A DNA stretch of 64,000 nucleotides, taken from NCBI RefSeq assembly GCF_902712875.1, contig NZ_LR743509.1:1426001-1490000 (forward strand), in the 5' to 3' direction. The notes beneath the pieces were generated by a model, which was not told the origin of the DNA, ran no database searches, and was given only the letters and a program-made list of their open reading frames with translations. The position numbers and the translations under genes were made by a program. Origin of the DNA: Hyphomicrobium sp. ghe19. GTDB lineage: Bacteria; Pseudomonadota; Alphaproteobacteria; Rhizobiales; Hyphomicrobiaceae. Shown here piece after piece: positions 34,418 through 44,088 of this stretch; position 1 is the stretch's first letter; every line of letters starts with the position of its first letter.

Positions 34418-35488
34418 TCAGGGCGCGTCGGGGGCGGCGCAGGCATCTTCGTAGCGGTGCGTCCTGCCTTCGCGGTCGGTGAAAACACTGACGCCGTCGT
34501 CCGCCGTTGTGGCGTGGCGTTCGATCGGGACCTTGCCGAAGGCACCCGGCAGGTCGAGCACGTACGTCGGCAACGCCAGCCCTGAAATCCGCCGACGCAA
34601 TTCGGCCATCAGCGCGCGTCCTTCGGCGATGGTCGTTCGAAAGTGCGCGGTTCCGGGCGCGAGGTCGCCGTGATGGAGGTAGTACGGCTTTACCCGTAAT
34701 TCGACGAGGCGGCGCATCAGAGCTTCGAGCGCGTCAACGTTATCGTTGACGCCTTTCAGCAGGACGGTCTGGCTGACGAGCGGAATTCCGGCGTCGACAA
34801 GCCGGGCAATGGCGTCGCTTGCGGGTCCTTCAAGCTCGCGGGCGTGGTTCGTATGAATTCCGACGAAGACGGTTTTGGTCGTCGTTTTCAGTGCGGCGAT
34901 GAGATCGTCCGTCACGCGGGCGGGATCCGCGACGGGGACGCGCGTGTGCCAGCGCAAGATTCTGACGTGAGGGATCACCGACAATGCTGCGGTGACGTCC
35001 TCGATGCGGCGCGGCGAGAGGATAAACGGATCGCCTCCCGTCAGAATGACTTCCCAGATTTTGGGATTTGCGGCGATGTAGTCGAGCGCCGAGGCGAGGT
35101 CGGTTGACGAGAGCGCTTCGCCATTGCTCGGTCCGACCATTTCGCGGCGGAAGCAGAAGCGGCAGTAGACCGGACAGACGCTCGCAATCTTCAGCAGCAC
35201 GCGATCCGCATACCGGTGCACGATGCCATGCGCCGGGCTTTTGAGGTGGTCTCCGATCGGATCGGCTTCTTCGCGCGGATGCGTTTCGAGTTCTTTGGCG
35301 CTGGGGATGAACTGGCGAGCGATCGGGTCGTCGCTGTCGCTGGGGTCGATCAGGTTGGCGATGACCGGCGTCAGGGCGATGGCATAACGAGCGGAGACTG
35401 CCGTCAGCGCATCGCGGTCGCTTGGCGAGACGAGTTCTGCCGCGATCAGATCGTCAATCGACGTGAGCTTCTTTTCGATAAGCGTCAT
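34418..35488 (-). CDS. epmB: Lysine 2,3-aminomutase-type EF-P beta-lysylation protein (EpmB)
   Basis: 356 residues from the ATG at 35486-35488, overlapping the end of the GFA gene by 4 bp; the frame is open to 35638 but that is within the GFA gene. The radical-SAM cluster CPVYCRFCF uses C105, C109 and C112. PLP is expected to bind K319 in the DLPGAFGKVP loop. EpmB converts (S)-alpha-lysine to (R)-beta-lysine for EF-P modification, and the efp and epmA genes lie just upstream, which supports that role rather than a catabolic KamA. Confidence 0.9.
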   Translation of the reverse strand: MTLIEKKLTSIDDLIAAELVSPSDRDALTAVSARYAIALTPVIANLIDPSDSDDPIARQFIPSAKELETHPREEADPIGDHLKSPAHGIVHRYADRVLLKIASVCPVYCRFCFRREMVGPSNGEALSSTDLASALDYIAANPKIWEVILTGGDPFILSPRRIEDVTAALSVIPHVRILRWHTRVPVADPARVTDDLIAALKTTTKTVFVGIHTNHARELEGPASDAIARLVDAGIPLVSQTVLLKGVNDNVDALEALMRRLVELRVKPYYLHHGDLAPGTAHFRTTIAEGRALMAELRRRISGLALPTYVLDLPGAFGKVPIERHATTADDGVSVFTDREGRTHRYEDACAAPDAP

Positions 35489-35961
35489 TTCGGCGGCCAA
35501 ACATCCGTGTCGTGATCCGGGTGCTGATAGGAAACGAGGGTCTTCAGAAATGGCGCCGCGTTCGTGTCGGCAAGCGTATCGTGCTGCGGAAGGCCCGGAA
35601 TGGTATCCGCAAACGGCAGCTTGGCTTCGACGCCCCACTGCACTTTCGGCACGATACTAGCCGGATCGTCGAAGGTTCCGATGGCCACAGCGACGCCGTC
35701 GGGTGCTTCATAGGTGAGTGGCGTACCGCAGTTGGCGCAGAAGCCGCGCAACACCGCATTCGACGACTGGAATTTTGCCGGCGTTCCGCGCGTCCAAACG
35801 AGTTTGGCGTCACGTACGCTAACCAGAGGAGCATAAAAGGCGCCGAATGCCTTCTGGCACATCCGGCAGTGGCACACGGAGGCGTCGCCGAGGTCGCCCT
35901 CGACACGGAAGCGGATCGCTCCGCACTGGCATCCGCCGGTTTTCTCGTCGCTCGTGGGCAT
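35485..35961 (-). CDS. GFA family zinc protein (CENP-V/GFA fold)
   Basis: 158 residues. The zinc ligands are all present: C11 and C13 (GCQCG), C30, C32 and C35 (VCHCRMC), C75 and C78 (FCANCGT). The fold is that of glutathione-dependent formaldehyde-activating enzyme, but most family members lack proven activity. It is sandwiched between epmA and epmB with 6-bp and 4-bp spacings, so it is translated as part of that operon. Its role there is unknown. Confidence 0.88.
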   Translation of the reverse strand: MPTSDEKTGGCQCGAIRFRVEGDLGDASVCHCRMCQKAFGAFYAPLVSVRDAKLVWTRGTPAKFQSSNAVLRGFCANCGTPLTYEAPDGVAVAIGTFDDPASIVPKVQWGVEAKLPFADTIPGLPQHDTLADTNAAPFLKTLVSYQHPDHDTDVWPPK

Positions 35962-35967
35962 CGGTCA

Positions 35968-37020
35968 CTAGCTCCTTTCGGCGTCGGCCATAGGCGTCCA
36001 GATCACTTGATCGACGCGCTCGGCGCCGGTCGCCAACATAGCCAGCCGGTCGAAGCCGAGGGCGCAGCCGGAAGCCGGTGGCATCTCGGCGAGCGCTGCG
36101 AGGAAATCCTCATCCAGCGGATAGTGCTCGCCATATATGCGCTGCTTGTCGGCCATCCAGGTTTCAAAGCGGCGGCGCTGTTCGGCGGCGTCCGTCAATT
36201 CGCCGAAGCCGTTCGCCAGCTCGACGCCGCAGACGTAGAGTTCGAAGCGCTCGGCCACCGCTGGATCTTCTGCGTTCGGCCGGGCCAGCGCGGCTTCCGC
36301 TATCGGATACTCGCACAGGATCTCCGGCCGGTAGAGTCCAAGTCCAGGCTCGATCTTTTCAACCAGTACGCGGCTGAAAATATCCGACCACGTGTCGTCC
36401 TCGCCGACTCGAATGCCTTGGGCTTTCGCGAGGCCCGCAAGCTTGGCGCGATCGACCGACGTTGCACTCGTCGTCTCGTGCAGCGGAATTTCGGCAAACT
36501 GAGCAAATGCCTGATAAAGCGTCGTCCTGTCGTAGCGCTTGGTCATATCGCACGGCTTGCCGCGAAACGACCACTCTGTGCGCTTCGTCGTCTCCGCCGC
36601 GATATCGAGGATCGCCTGGCAATCCGCCCACAAAGTTTCGTACGGCTCGTTCGCCCGGTACCATTCCAGCATCGTGAATTCGGGCGAATGCAGGCTGCCC
36701 CGCTCGCGGTTGCGAAAGACCGGGGAGAAAGCGAAAATCTTCGTCTCGCCAGCTGCCAAGAGTTTCTTCATCGCGAACTCGGGCGAGGTATGGAGATAGA
36801 GGTCCCGGCGCGAGAGATCGGTTCCGATAAGCTCGGTCCTGAAGGCGTGCAGATGTGTCTCGTTGCCGGGTGAAACCTGCAACAGGCCCGGTTCGACTTC
36901 GAGGAACCCCTGCGAAAGAAACCAATTTCTTATCGCGGACTTGATCCGGCCCCGGCCAATGAGAAAAGGCCTGCGGTCGGCATGGCGATCAGGTCTCCAC
37001 CAGGAGGAAAGTTGCGACAT
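35968..37020 (-). CDS. epmA: EF-P (R)-beta-lysine ligase (EpmA/PoxA/GenX)
   Basis: 350 residues from the ATG at 37018-37020; an upstream start at 37044 adds 8. It is a class II lysyl-tRNA-synthetase paralogue lacking the anticodon-binding domain. Motif 1 (FLEVEPGLLQVSPGNETHLHAF), motif 2 (VFRNRERGSLHSPEFTMLEWYRA) and motif 3 (SGCALGFDRLAML) are seen. EpmA attaches (R)-beta-lysine to the conserved lysine of EF-P. It is divergent from efp, sharing the 150 bp between them. Confidence 0.92.
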   Translation of the reverse strand: MSQLSSWWRPDRHADRRPFLIGRGRIKSAIRNWFLSQGFLEVEPGLLQVSPGNETHLHAFRTELIGTDLSRRDLYLHTSPEFAMKKLLAAGETKIFAFSPVFRNRERGSLHSPEFTMLEWYRANEPYETLWADCQAILDIAAETTKRTEWSFRGKPCDMTKRYDRTTLYQAFAQFAEIPLHETTSATSVDRAKLAGLAKAQGIRVGEDDTWSDIFSRVLVEKIEPGLGLYRPEILCEYPIAEAALARPNAEDPAVAERFELYVCGVELANGFGELTDAAEQRRRFETWMADKQRIYGEHYPLDEDFLAALAEMPPASGCALGFDRLAMLATGAERVDQVIWTPMADAERS

Positions 37021-37171
37021 GCTGACAAATTGAGGGTTAAGCACAGGGTTGCCGCACTTGGCGGCAACTGACTAAGCGGGTATGAGACGCGACAGAATCC
37101 CTGAAGGCTTCCGCCGGCCGGCCGCCCATGTGGCGGCCGTAGCGCATGAATTTTGAGATCGGAGACGTTAC

Positions 37172-37741
37172 GTGGTGAAGGTTATTGCAAGCTCGGTCCG
37201 TAAAGGCAACGTGCTCGATCTCGATGGCAGGCTTGCCGTCGTGATGCACGCCGAAAACATCCATCCGGGCAAGGGCACCCCCGTAACCCATCTCGAACTG
37301 CGCCGCATCGCTGACGGCGTGAAGCTTGTTGAGCGCTATCGCACGACCGACCAGGTCGAGCGCGCCTATCTCGATGAAAAGGACTACAATTTCCTCTACG
37401 AAGACGACATGGGCTACAACTTCATGCAGCCCGAGACCTTCGACCAGATCGCCATCAACAAGGACGTGGTGGGCGACCAAGGCCAGTGGCTGCAGGAAGG
37501 CATGACGTGCCTCGTATCGCTGCATGAAGGCAACCCGATTTCCATCGAGCTGCCGCAGCGCGTGACGTTTGAAATCGTCGAGGCCGACCCCGTCGTCAAG
37601 GGCCAGACAGCCTCATCCTCCTATAAGCCTGCGAAGCTTTCGAACGGCGCCCGCGTGATGGTGCCGCCGCACATCGGCGCTGGTACGCGTGTCGTCGTCA
37701 TGACGGCTGACGGTTCGTACGTCGAACGGGCGAAAGACTAA
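37172..37741 (+). CDS. efp: Elongation factor P
   Basis: 189 residues from the GTG at 37172 (GTG GTG AAG), with GGAGA about 10 bases before. The three beta-barrel domains are in order (KOW-like N-domain; OB domains from about 65 and 130). The modified lysine is K34 in NIHPGKGTP, the type recognised by EpmA; the -K- at the tip of this loop fits beta-lysylation. EF-P helps ribosomes at polyproline stretches. It sits divergently to epmA-GFA-epmB. Confidence 0.96.
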   Translation: MVKVIASSVRKGNVLDLDGRLAVVMHAENIHPGKGTPVTHLELRRIADGVKLVERYRTTDQVERAYLDEKDYNFLYEDDMGYNFMQPETFDQIAINKDVVGDQGQWLQEGMTCLVSLHEGNPISIELPQRVTFEIVEADPVVKGQTASSSYKPAKLSNGARVMVPPHIGAGTRVVVMTADGSYVERAKD

Positions 37742-37765
37742 TTCGACGGGTTCGGCCTATCGATA

Positions 37766-38605
37766 TCAGGCCGCGTGAGACGTCAGTTGCTCCGCGCGTT
37801 GCGGGGCGACTTCTTCACATACGACTTTGAATTCACCCAGATAGTGCTGACCGAAAGATGTGATCATGGCGACGTCCGCGGCGTCGCGTCCGCGCGCGAT
37901 GACGACGCGACCGATGCGCGGCGCGTTGTGGCGCGCATCGAACGTCACCCAGCGATGATCGATGTAGGCTTCGAACCAGGCGCTGAAGTCCATCGGCGCG
38001 GGATCGGGAGGCACGCCGATGTCGCCGAGGAAGCCGTTGACGTAGGCCGCCGGAATGTTCAGGCAGCGGCAGAAGGCGATGGCGAGATGCGCGAAGTCGC
38101 GGCAGACACCCATTCCTTCCTTGTACGCTTCGGCCGCCGTGCGTGTTGAGCGGGCGGCCTGGTAATCGAACTTGATGTGGTTGTGAACGAATTCGCAGAT
38201 GGCTTTGACGCGCGCGTATCCAGGGGGAATGTTGCCGAAGAGTTGCCACGCGATCGGCGTCAGTTCGTCGGTTTCGCAATAACGACTGCCGCTCAAGTAG
38301 TGCATCGCGTAGTTCGGAAGGTCGGGTACCGGAATTTCGCGGGCATTGAACGGCGTCTCTTCGAGAACGCCGGGATCGCGAACAACGGCACGATAGCTGA
38401 GTTTCAAATGCCCCGCGGGCGCGACGAGCCGCTGCGTCCGGTTTCCATAGAGATCGAGTCCACGCTCGATGGGGATGTCAGGGATGTTCAGCGCGTTTTC
38501 GTAGATGATGTCGCGGCGGCGGCTTGGATGGACGTCGAGAAGCAATAAAAGCGGCGTCGGCGCATTAAGTTGCAGACCGATATCGTAACCAACGTGAATA
38601 AGCAT
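37766..38605 (-). CDS. Transglutaminase-like family protein (degenerate catalytic triad)
   Basis: 279 residues. The catalytic cysteine C168 is in GVCRDFAHLAIAFCR, and the Asp in TFDARHN (near 223) is present. The position usually occupied by His in the HAW segment is Ser208 (MDFSAWFEAY), so the classical triad is incomplete unless another His serves. The N-terminal beta-rich region (residues 1-110) is the Bact_transglu_N domain. No signal peptide. Similar proteins in rhizobia are found with GFA or circularly permuted ATP-grasp partners; none is adjacent. Likely to be a peptidase or a binding protein. Confidence 0.8.
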   Translation of the reverse strand: MLIHVGYDIGLQLNAPTPLLLLLDVHPSRRRDIIYENALNIPDIPIERGLDLYGNRTQRLVAPAGHLKLSYRAVVRDPGVLEETPFNAREIPVPDLPNYAMHYLSGSRYCETDELTPIAWQLFGNIPPGYARVKAICEFVHNHIKFDYQAARSTRTAAEAYKEGMGVCRDFAHLAIAFCRCLNIPAAYVNGFLGDIGVPPDPAPMDFSAWFEAYIDHRWVTFDARHNAPRIGRVVIARGRDAADVAMITSFGQHYLGEFKVVCEEVAPQRAEQLTSHAA

Positions 38606-38735
38606 ATACGGTGCCTCGGCCCAACAGATGAGCCCGAAAAACGCGACGCTCGGCTCGAATGTTCCCGGAAGAGATGAAATCGCGCGGATTCGCGGGAATG
38701 CGGGTGTCCGATTGGGACGCGTGCCTATTAAAGCA

Positions 38736-39947
38736 TCAGATATCGAGCTTCAGCACTTTCACCGCGGCGCCAACGGGCTGAGTGGGCGCGTTCGCTGGAA
38801 TTACGACGAGACAATCCGCACGCTGCAAGGATTTGATCAGTCCGCTGTCCTGACTTTTGAACGCCACAACACGCGGGGGGATCTCGCTCGTATCCAATAG
38901 TCCGCGCATGTAGTGCTCGCGAGGGCCGTTGGCGGGCAGGGGTTCGGCGAGCACGGCTGTTACCGCTTGGAACGGGGTTTCCCGTCCGAGCAGCCGGCCG
39001 ATGAGCGGCACGAGAAATACCCGTGCGCAGATCATAGCGGAAACAGGGTTTCCCGGAAGGCCGAGGCAGAATTGGGTCTTGCCGTTCGGGATGCGAGATC
39101 CGAAGAACAGCGGCTTCCCCGGGCGCATCGCAATTTTATAGAAATCAAGCTTCGCACCTGCCTTTTCGAGCGCCGGCCGGACGAGATCGTGATCGCCGAC
39201 GGATGCGCCGCCGCTCGTCACCAGGATGTCGGCGCCATCGGAGGCCGCGATGCGGTCGTCGAGGGACGCGAAGGTATCGCGCGCAATTCCGAGGAAGCGG
39301 GCTTCTGCGCCGGCGGCTTCGACGACGGCCGCGAGGCCGTAGGCATTGGAAGCAGAAATCTGGCCTGGTCCGAGGGGGCTTCCCGGCGGCACAAGCTCAT
39401 CGCCTGTCGATACGATGGCGACGACCGGTTTGCGCACGACCGGAAGCTCGGCGTGACCCGACGATGCGCCGATCAGCACGTCGCGCGCGGTCAGGCATCT
39501 TCCTGTTTCAAGAAGGATGTCGCCGGTCCTGAAGTCCTCGCCATTGGGTCTGATGTTGGCGCCGCGGGCCGCGGTCTCGCGCACGGTAATTGCCGTTCCC
39601 GATGCGTCGACGTTTTCTTGAATGACGACGGCATCGGCGCCTTCCGGTATGCGGCCGCCTGTGAAGATGCGTACGGCTTCGCCTTTGCCAATCGCGCGGG
39701 TGAACGGCCGGCCCGCGCCAGCCTCTCCGATTACCGTGAGGTAGGCGGGAACGTTTGCTACGTCGTCTGCGCGGACGGCGTAGCCATCCATCGCGGAGGC
39801 ATCGAACGGCGGATTGTCGAGTTTTGAAATGACCGGCGCCGCGAGCGTGCGGCCTCGCGCCTGGAGCAGGTGAACGTTCTCACTCTCCAGTGTCGTCGCG
39901 ACACCCAGAATGCGCTTCAGCGCCTCGGCGACGGGCAGCAGTGACAT
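38736..39947 (-). CDS. moeA: Molybdopterin molybdotransferase MoeA
   Basis: 403 residues. Domains: MoeA_N (LDNPPFDASAMDGYAVRADD at 40-60 area), the MoCF_biosynth domain with VAIVSTGDELV and ILVTSGGASVGDHDL, and the C-terminal barrel (TQPVGAAVKVL). It inserts molybdate into molybdopterin in the last step of Moco synthesis. It is the last gene of the leftward trpG-trpD-trpC-moaC-moeA row; the gap to moaC is 47 bp. Confidence 0.95.
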   Translation of the reverse strand: MSLLPVAEALKRILGVATTLESENVHLLQARGRTLAAPVISKLDNPPFDASAMDGYAVRADDVANVPAYLTVIGEAGAGRPFTRAIGKGEAVRIFTGGRIPEGADAVVIQENVDASGTAITVRETAARGANIRPNGEDFRTGDILLETGRCLTARDVLIGASSGHAELPVVRKPVVAIVSTGDELVPPGSPLGPGQISASNAYGLAAVVEAAGAEARFLGIARDTFASLDDRIAASDGADILVTSGGASVGDHDLVRPALEKAGAKLDFYKIAMRPGKPLFFGSRIPNGKTQFCLGLPGNPVSAMICARVFLVPLIGRLLGRETPFQAVTAVLAEPLPANGPREHYMRGLLDTSEIPPRVVAFKSQDSGLIKSLQRADCLVVIPANAPTQPVGAAVKVLKLDI

Positions 39948-39994
39948 GGTGTCAGGCGCCTCCGGAACGCGAATCTTTTTTCATCGCGAACGCT

Positions 39995-40471
39995 CTAGCC
40001 GGCACGGTAGACACCCGATTTGCCGCCGTCCTTCGCGATCAGGCGGACGCCGTTGATCGTCATCGATTTGTCGGCGGCTTTGAGCATGTCGTAAAGCGTC
40101 AGGCAGGCGACCGACACGGCCGTCAATGCCTCCATCTCGACGCCCGTTTGGCTCGAAACCTTTACCTCCGCCAACACGCGGACGCCGGGCGGATCCTGGG
40201 AGAGCTCGAAGTCGACGGTTGCTTTGGTGAGCTGGAGAGGGTGGCAAAGGGGGATAAGCTCGTGGGTGCGCTTGGCTGCCATGATGCCAGCTAGGCGCGC
40301 GGTGCCGATCACGTCGCCTTTGTGCGCCTCGCCCTTTTCAATGAGTTCCAACGTGGCGAGCCGCATCGCGATAAAGCCCTCGGCCACAGCGCGGCGCGCC
40401 GTGACGGACTTTTCCGAGACATCGACCATCCGGGCTTCGCCCTTTTCGTTGATGTGGGAGAGCTTGCTCAT
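39995..40471 (-). CDS. moaC: Cyclic pyranopterin monophosphate synthase MoaC
   Basis: 158 residues, the normal length. Family motifs: [17 protein letters not shown] (78-95), [21 protein letters not shown] (catalytic region, with the conserved E, D and K), and [18 protein letters not shown] at the end. It converts 3',8-cH2GTP to cPMP. The start overlaps the end of trpC by 4 bp. Confidence 0.96.
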   Translation of the reverse strand: MSKLSHINEKGEARMVDVSEKSVTARRAVAEGFIAMRLATLELIEKGEAHKGDVIGTARLAGIMAAKRTHELIPLCHPLQLTKATVDFELSQDPPGVRVLAEVKVSSQTGVEMEALTAVSVACLTLYDMLKAADKSMTINGVRLIAKDGGKSGVYRAG

Positions 40472-41271
40472 GACACTGCCGCCGGTTGGAGCAGGGCCTT
40501 CGTCGCGGCGGTCACATCGGCTTGCCGCATCAGGCTTTCGCCGACGAGGAACGTGCCGACGCCGACTTTGGAGAGGCGAGCGATGTCGGCGCTGGTGAAG
40601 ATCCCGCTTTCGCCGACGACGATTCTGCCGGCGGGAATCTGCGGGGCGAGCTGTTCCGCGGTCTCGAGTTTTACATCAAAGGTCTTGAGGTTGCGATTGT
40701 TGATGCCGATGAGGCGGCAATCGAGTTTTAGCGCGCGTTCCAGTTCCTCCGCGTCGTGGACTTCGGCGATGGCATCCATGCCCCAGTCCAGTGCAGCGGC
40801 CGCGAGGTCGTGAGCCGTCGCATCGTCGACCTCGGCGAGGATGATCAAGATGCAGTCGGCGCCCCAGGCGCGTGCCTCGGCGACCTGGTAGGTGTCGATC
40901 ATGAAATCCTTGCGCAACACGGGAAGCGATGTCGCCTCGCGCGCCGCCGTCAAGAACTCGGGTGCGCCTTGAAAGGATGGCCGGTCGGTCAGCACTGAAA
41001 GGCAGGCGGCGCCGCCGGCTTCATAGGCTTTGGCGAGGGCGGGCGGGTCGAAGTCGGCGCGGATCAGGCCTTTCGACGGCGATGCCTTTTTGATTTCGGC
41101 GATCAGCGCGGGTTGCTTTTGCTGAAGCTTCGCTTCGATGGCGCCGGCGAACGAGCGGACCTTCGGCGCCGAGCGCGCGTACTCGGCAATGACGCGCAGC
41201 GGTTTCAGCGTCTTGGCGCGAGCGATCTCTTCGCGCTTGTAGGCGGTGATTTTGTCGAGGATGTCGGCCAT
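40468..41271 (-). CDS. trpC: Indole-3-glycerol phosphate synthase
   Basis: 267 residues, a TIM barrel. Motifs: [15 protein letters not shown] (catalytic K and E), [32 protein letters not shown] and [10 protein letters not shown]. Fourth step of tryptophan synthesis. Separated from trpD by 3 bp and overlapping moaC by 4 bp, so tightly co-translated. Confidence 0.97.
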   Translation of the reverse strand: MADILDKITAYKREEIARAKTLKPLRVIAEYARSAPKVRSFAGAIEAKLQQKQPALIAEIKKASPSKGLIRADFDPPALAKAYEAGGAACLSVLTDRPSFQGAPEFLTAAREATSLPVLRKDFMIDTYQVAEARAWGADCILIILAEVDDATAHDLAAAALDWGMDAIAEVHDAEELERALKLDCRLIGINNRNLKTFDVKLETAEQLAPQIPAGRIVVGESGIFTSADIARLSKVGVGTFLVGESLMRQADVTAATKALLQPAAVS

Positions 41272-41274
41272 CTC

Positions 41275-42324
41275 TTAAACTCGTTCGTTGGTGACGGCGA
41301 CCAGGCGGTCGAGCGCGCGGGCGGCGCGGCCGCTATCGATAGACAATTCGGCTTTCGCGATGCCATCCGGCAGCCCGTCGGCCTTGCCGGCGACGATGAG
41401 GGCCGCTGCCGTGTTCAGAACGACGATGTCGCGATAGGGGCCCGTTTCGCCCTGGAGAAGCGCGTGAATGGCGGCCGCGTTGGTGGCTGCGTCACCGCCC
41501 TTCAGCGCTTCGATGCTTGCGCGTTCGAGACCCGCATCTTCGGGCGTCAGATCGAAGGCGAAGATATCGCCGTCCTTCAATTCGGCGACGTGGGTCGCGC
41601 CCGTCGTCGTCAGTTCGTCCATGCCGTCGGCGCCGTGGACGACCCAGGCATGAGTTGAGCCGAGCTGGCGCAGAACTTCCGCGATCGGTTCGACGAGCTT
41701 ACGATCGTAGACGCCGAGGACCTGACGCGTCACGCGAGCGGGATTGCAGAGAGGTCCGAGCAGATTGAAGATCGTCCGGAGGCCGAGGTCGGCGCGGATC
41801 GGCGCCCACATCTTGAATGTTGGATGATAGAGCGGGGCCCACAGGAAGCCCACTCCCGCGTCGGCAATCGCCTGTGAGACGATGACGGGCGGCACGTCGA
41901 GCTTGACGCCGAGTGCGGAGAGAACGTCGGACGCACCGGAAAGCGAGGTTACGGCGCGGTTGCCGTGCTTGGCGACGATCGCGCCGGCTCCGGCTGCGAC
42001 GAACGTTGCAGCAGTCGAAATATTGTAAGTGCCGCTGCTATCGCCGCCGGTACCGACGATGTCGATGGCGCCGGGCGGGGCATCGACCGTCGTCATCCGG
42101 CCACGCACGAACTTGGCGGCGCCCGTGATTTCTTCCGTCGTTTCGCCGCGAACGCGAACGCCCATCAGGAATGCACCCATCGCGACGGGCGGGGCAATGC
42201 CGGACATCAGAAGATCGAGCGCCTGCTGCATGCCGTCGTCGCCGAGGGTTTCCCCTTCGGCGATGCGGTTCATCAGATGCTTCAGTTCGCGGGCGGGGTT
42301 GGCGACTGTTGTGGTGGTTGTCAC
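41275..42324 (-). CDS. trpD: Anthranilate phosphoribosyltransferase
   Basis: 349 residues. The PRPP-binding GTGGDSSGTYNIST, the KHGNRAVTS anthranilate loop and VHGADGMDE are intact. Second step of the tryptophan branch. It follows trpG by 3 bp and precedes trpC by 3 bp. Confidence 0.97.
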   Translation of the reverse strand: MTTTTTVANPARELKHLMNRIAEGETLGDDGMQQALDLLMSGIAPPVAMGAFLMGVRVRGETTEEITGAAKFVRGRMTTVDAPPGAIDIVGTGGDSSGTYNISTAATFVAAGAGAIVAKHGNRAVTSLSGASDVLSALGVKLDVPPVIVSQAIADAGVGFLWAPLYHPTFKMWAPIRADLGLRTIFNLLGPLCNPARVTRQVLGVYDRKLVEPIAEVLRQLGSTHAWVVHGADGMDELTTTGATHVAELKDGDIFAFDLTPEDAGLERASIEALKGGDAATNAAAIHALLQGETGPYRDIVVLNTAAALIVAGKADGLPDGIAKAELSIDSGRAARALDRLVAVTNERV

Positions 42325-42327
42325 AGT

Positions 42328-42924
42328 TTAGGCCGCCTTACGGCTTTTCGGCGTGAAGCCTGCGAGCGAAAGGAAATTGGCAAGGAGCGCGTGCCCCTGC
42401 TCGGAGGCGATGCTTTCAGGATGGAACTGAACGCCATGGACGGGGTGCGTCTTGTGCTGCAGCCCCATGATGATTCCATCGTCGGTTTCGGCCGTGACCT
42501 CCAGGCAGTCGGGAAGCGTCGCGCGGTCGACGATGAGCGAATGATAGCGCGTGATCTCGAAGCGTTTCGGCAGACCCTTGAAGATGCCTTTGCCGGTGTT
42601 GGAGATCGTCGACAGCTTGCCGTGCATCGGCGATGGGGCGCGAATGACGTCGCCGCCGTAGGCTTGTCCGATCGCCTGATGGCCGAGGCAGACGCCCAGC
42701 AGCGGGATTGTCGGGCCGGCTTTCTTGATGAGGTCGAGGCAGACGCCGGCTTCGTTCGGCGTGCACGGCCCCGGTGACAAGACGATCGCTTGCGGCTTCT
42801 TCGCGAGCACTTCGTCGGCTGAAACCTTGTCGTTGCGAATGACGACGCTTTCGGCGCCCAGCTCACCCAGATAATGGACGAGATTGTAGGTGAAGCTATC
42901 GTAGTTATCGATCAGGATCAGCAT
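42328..42924 (-). CDS. trpG: Anthranilate synthase glutamine amidotransferase subunit
   Basis: 198 residues from the ATG at 42922-42924, matching the family start ([14 protein letters not shown]); the longer frame to 42990 is not needed. Class I amidotransferase nucleophile in [11 protein letters not shown], with the GVQFHPES histidine and glutamate. It supplies ammonia to TrpE, which is encoded about 1.2 kb away on the same strand with two genes between. No leader peptide with tandem Trp codons was found. Confidence 0.95.
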   Translation of the reverse strand: MLILIDNYDSFTYNLVHYLGELGAESVVIRNDKVSADEVLAKKPQAIVLSPGPCTPNEAGVCLDLIKKAGPTIPLLGVCLGHQAIGQAYGGDVIRAPSPMHGKLSTISNTGKGIFKGLPKRFEITRYHSLIVDRATLPDCLEVTAETDDGIIMGLQHKTHPVHGVQFHPESIASEQGHALLANFLSLAGFTPKSRKAA

Positions 42925-43052
42925 ATTGGCCCTTAGTCTGCCGGCGCGCATCATAGCGGACAACGCCCTTCTAGCAGACGCCGGACGCACCGCGACACGG
43001 AAAATATGGCCCCCAGGCGGCTTGTTTCAACGCGGGACGGCGTTCCGGCGTT

Positions 43053-43565
43053 TCAGCTGCGGTCCCGTGGCGTAATAAAAGCTTCGAGGTGGCCGGAGGC
43101 CGGCGTCAAATCGCGCCAAGTGACTTGCGGGAAGGTAAAGGTCGCCAGGGCAGCAGTCGGAAACTTATCTTCCAAACGCGATATCGACTTGGCGTCGCCC
43201 GTGCCCGCCAGCATCAGGGCGAGGCCGTGCATTCCCGGGTTGTGACCGATCATCAATACGCGCTGGATGCCGACGGGCACGGTCTTCAGGCGCGCTAATA
43301 GAGTGTCCGGGCCCGTTAGATACAACTGATCGTCGAATGTGACCTCGGCGTCTTTGACGTATGGGGTGATCAGCGACAGCGTCTCGCGGGTCCGCTTGGC
43401 GGGGGAGCAAAGGATCTGCTCGGGGGCGAAATGGAGTTCCTTCAGAACGCCCCCCATGACTGGCGCGGCGGCGCGCCCCCGGTCATTCAAGGCGCGGTCG
43501 AAATCGTCGATGTCCTTCGCGTCCCAGCTTGATTTCGCGTGGCGGAGGAGGGCGAGAGAAAGCAT
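43053..43565 (-). CDS. SixA-type histidine phosphatase
   Basis: 170 residues of the phosphoglycerate mutase superfamily, without a signal peptide. Phosphate pocket: LLRHAKSSWD (His9), CSPAKRTRET, and GHNPGMHGLA. This short SixA form removes phosphate from phosphohistidine in phosphotransfer proteins. It lies upstream of trpG on the same strand with a gap of 128 bp, but no functional link to trp is evident. Confidence 0.9.
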   Translation of the reverse strand: MLSLALLRHAKSSWDAKDIDDFDRALNDRGRAAAPVMGGVLKELHFAPEQILCSPAKRTRETLSLITPYVKDAEVTFDDQLYLTGPDTLLARLKTVPVGIQRVLMIGHNPGMHGLALMLAGTGDAKSISRLEDKFPTAALATFTFPQVTWRDLTPASGHLEAFITPRDRS

Positions 43566-43675
43566 TGCGGCCTTGGGCTGGCGTTGCGGGACGAAGGGAC
43601 CTTACAGCAGGTCATGGATGCCGTTAAGCGATAGGCCATAGATTCGCGCTGGCGCGATGACAAGGTCCATCCGCA

Positions 43676-44071
43676 ATGGATTATCTACTGGCGCCGTTTT
43701 TTTGGATTCTTGCCATTCTCATCAGCATCGTCTGGTGGGTTTTCACGCAAGTTCTATGGATCGTGTTGTGGCTGCTGCTGCCGTTCGCGGTCGTGGCGTT
43801 CATTGCGCTGCGTGCCGCCGAGCGCGTTCTTGGCCAGGAGACGGTCCGGGCGTGGGTGAAGGCGCGAAGTCAGAAATACGGGGCCGCGGCATCGAAACGT
43901 ATGCAGCGCGTGGCGTTCGCGCTCGGTGTCTTGCCGATCCGCGTGCTCTTCTGGTTACCGATCTACGCGGTCTGGCACAGTGTCATCAGCCTTCTGTGGC
44001 GGCCGAAATGGTCGCCATGGCGGCGGGCATGGGCAAAGCGCTGGCGTGCCGAAACGACGAAGGTTCGCTGA
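43676..44071 (+). CDS. Hypothetical inner-membrane protein
   Basis: 131 residues, on the strand opposite to its neighbours. Two long hydrophobic segments occupy residues 3-46 (FFWILAILISIVWWVFTQVLWIVLWLLLPFAVV area) and there is a third near 80-110; the C-terminus is very basic and Trp-rich (WRPKWSPWRRAWAKRWR). It breaks the otherwise unidirectional trpE-trpG block. No family recognised. Confidence 0.72.
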   Translation: MDYLLAPFFWILAILISIVWWVFTQVLWIVLWLLLPFAVVAFIALRAAERVLGQETVRAWVKARSQKYGAAASKRMQRVAFALGVLPIRVLFWLPIYAVWHSVISLLWRPKWSPWRRAWAKRWRAETTKVR

Positions 44072-44088
44072 GCGGCGCGAGCGCCGTT

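Noticed and set aside
42925..43052. Tryptophan attenuator before trpG
   Set aside because: No leader peptide with tandem Trp codons and no terminator/antiterminator pair was seen.
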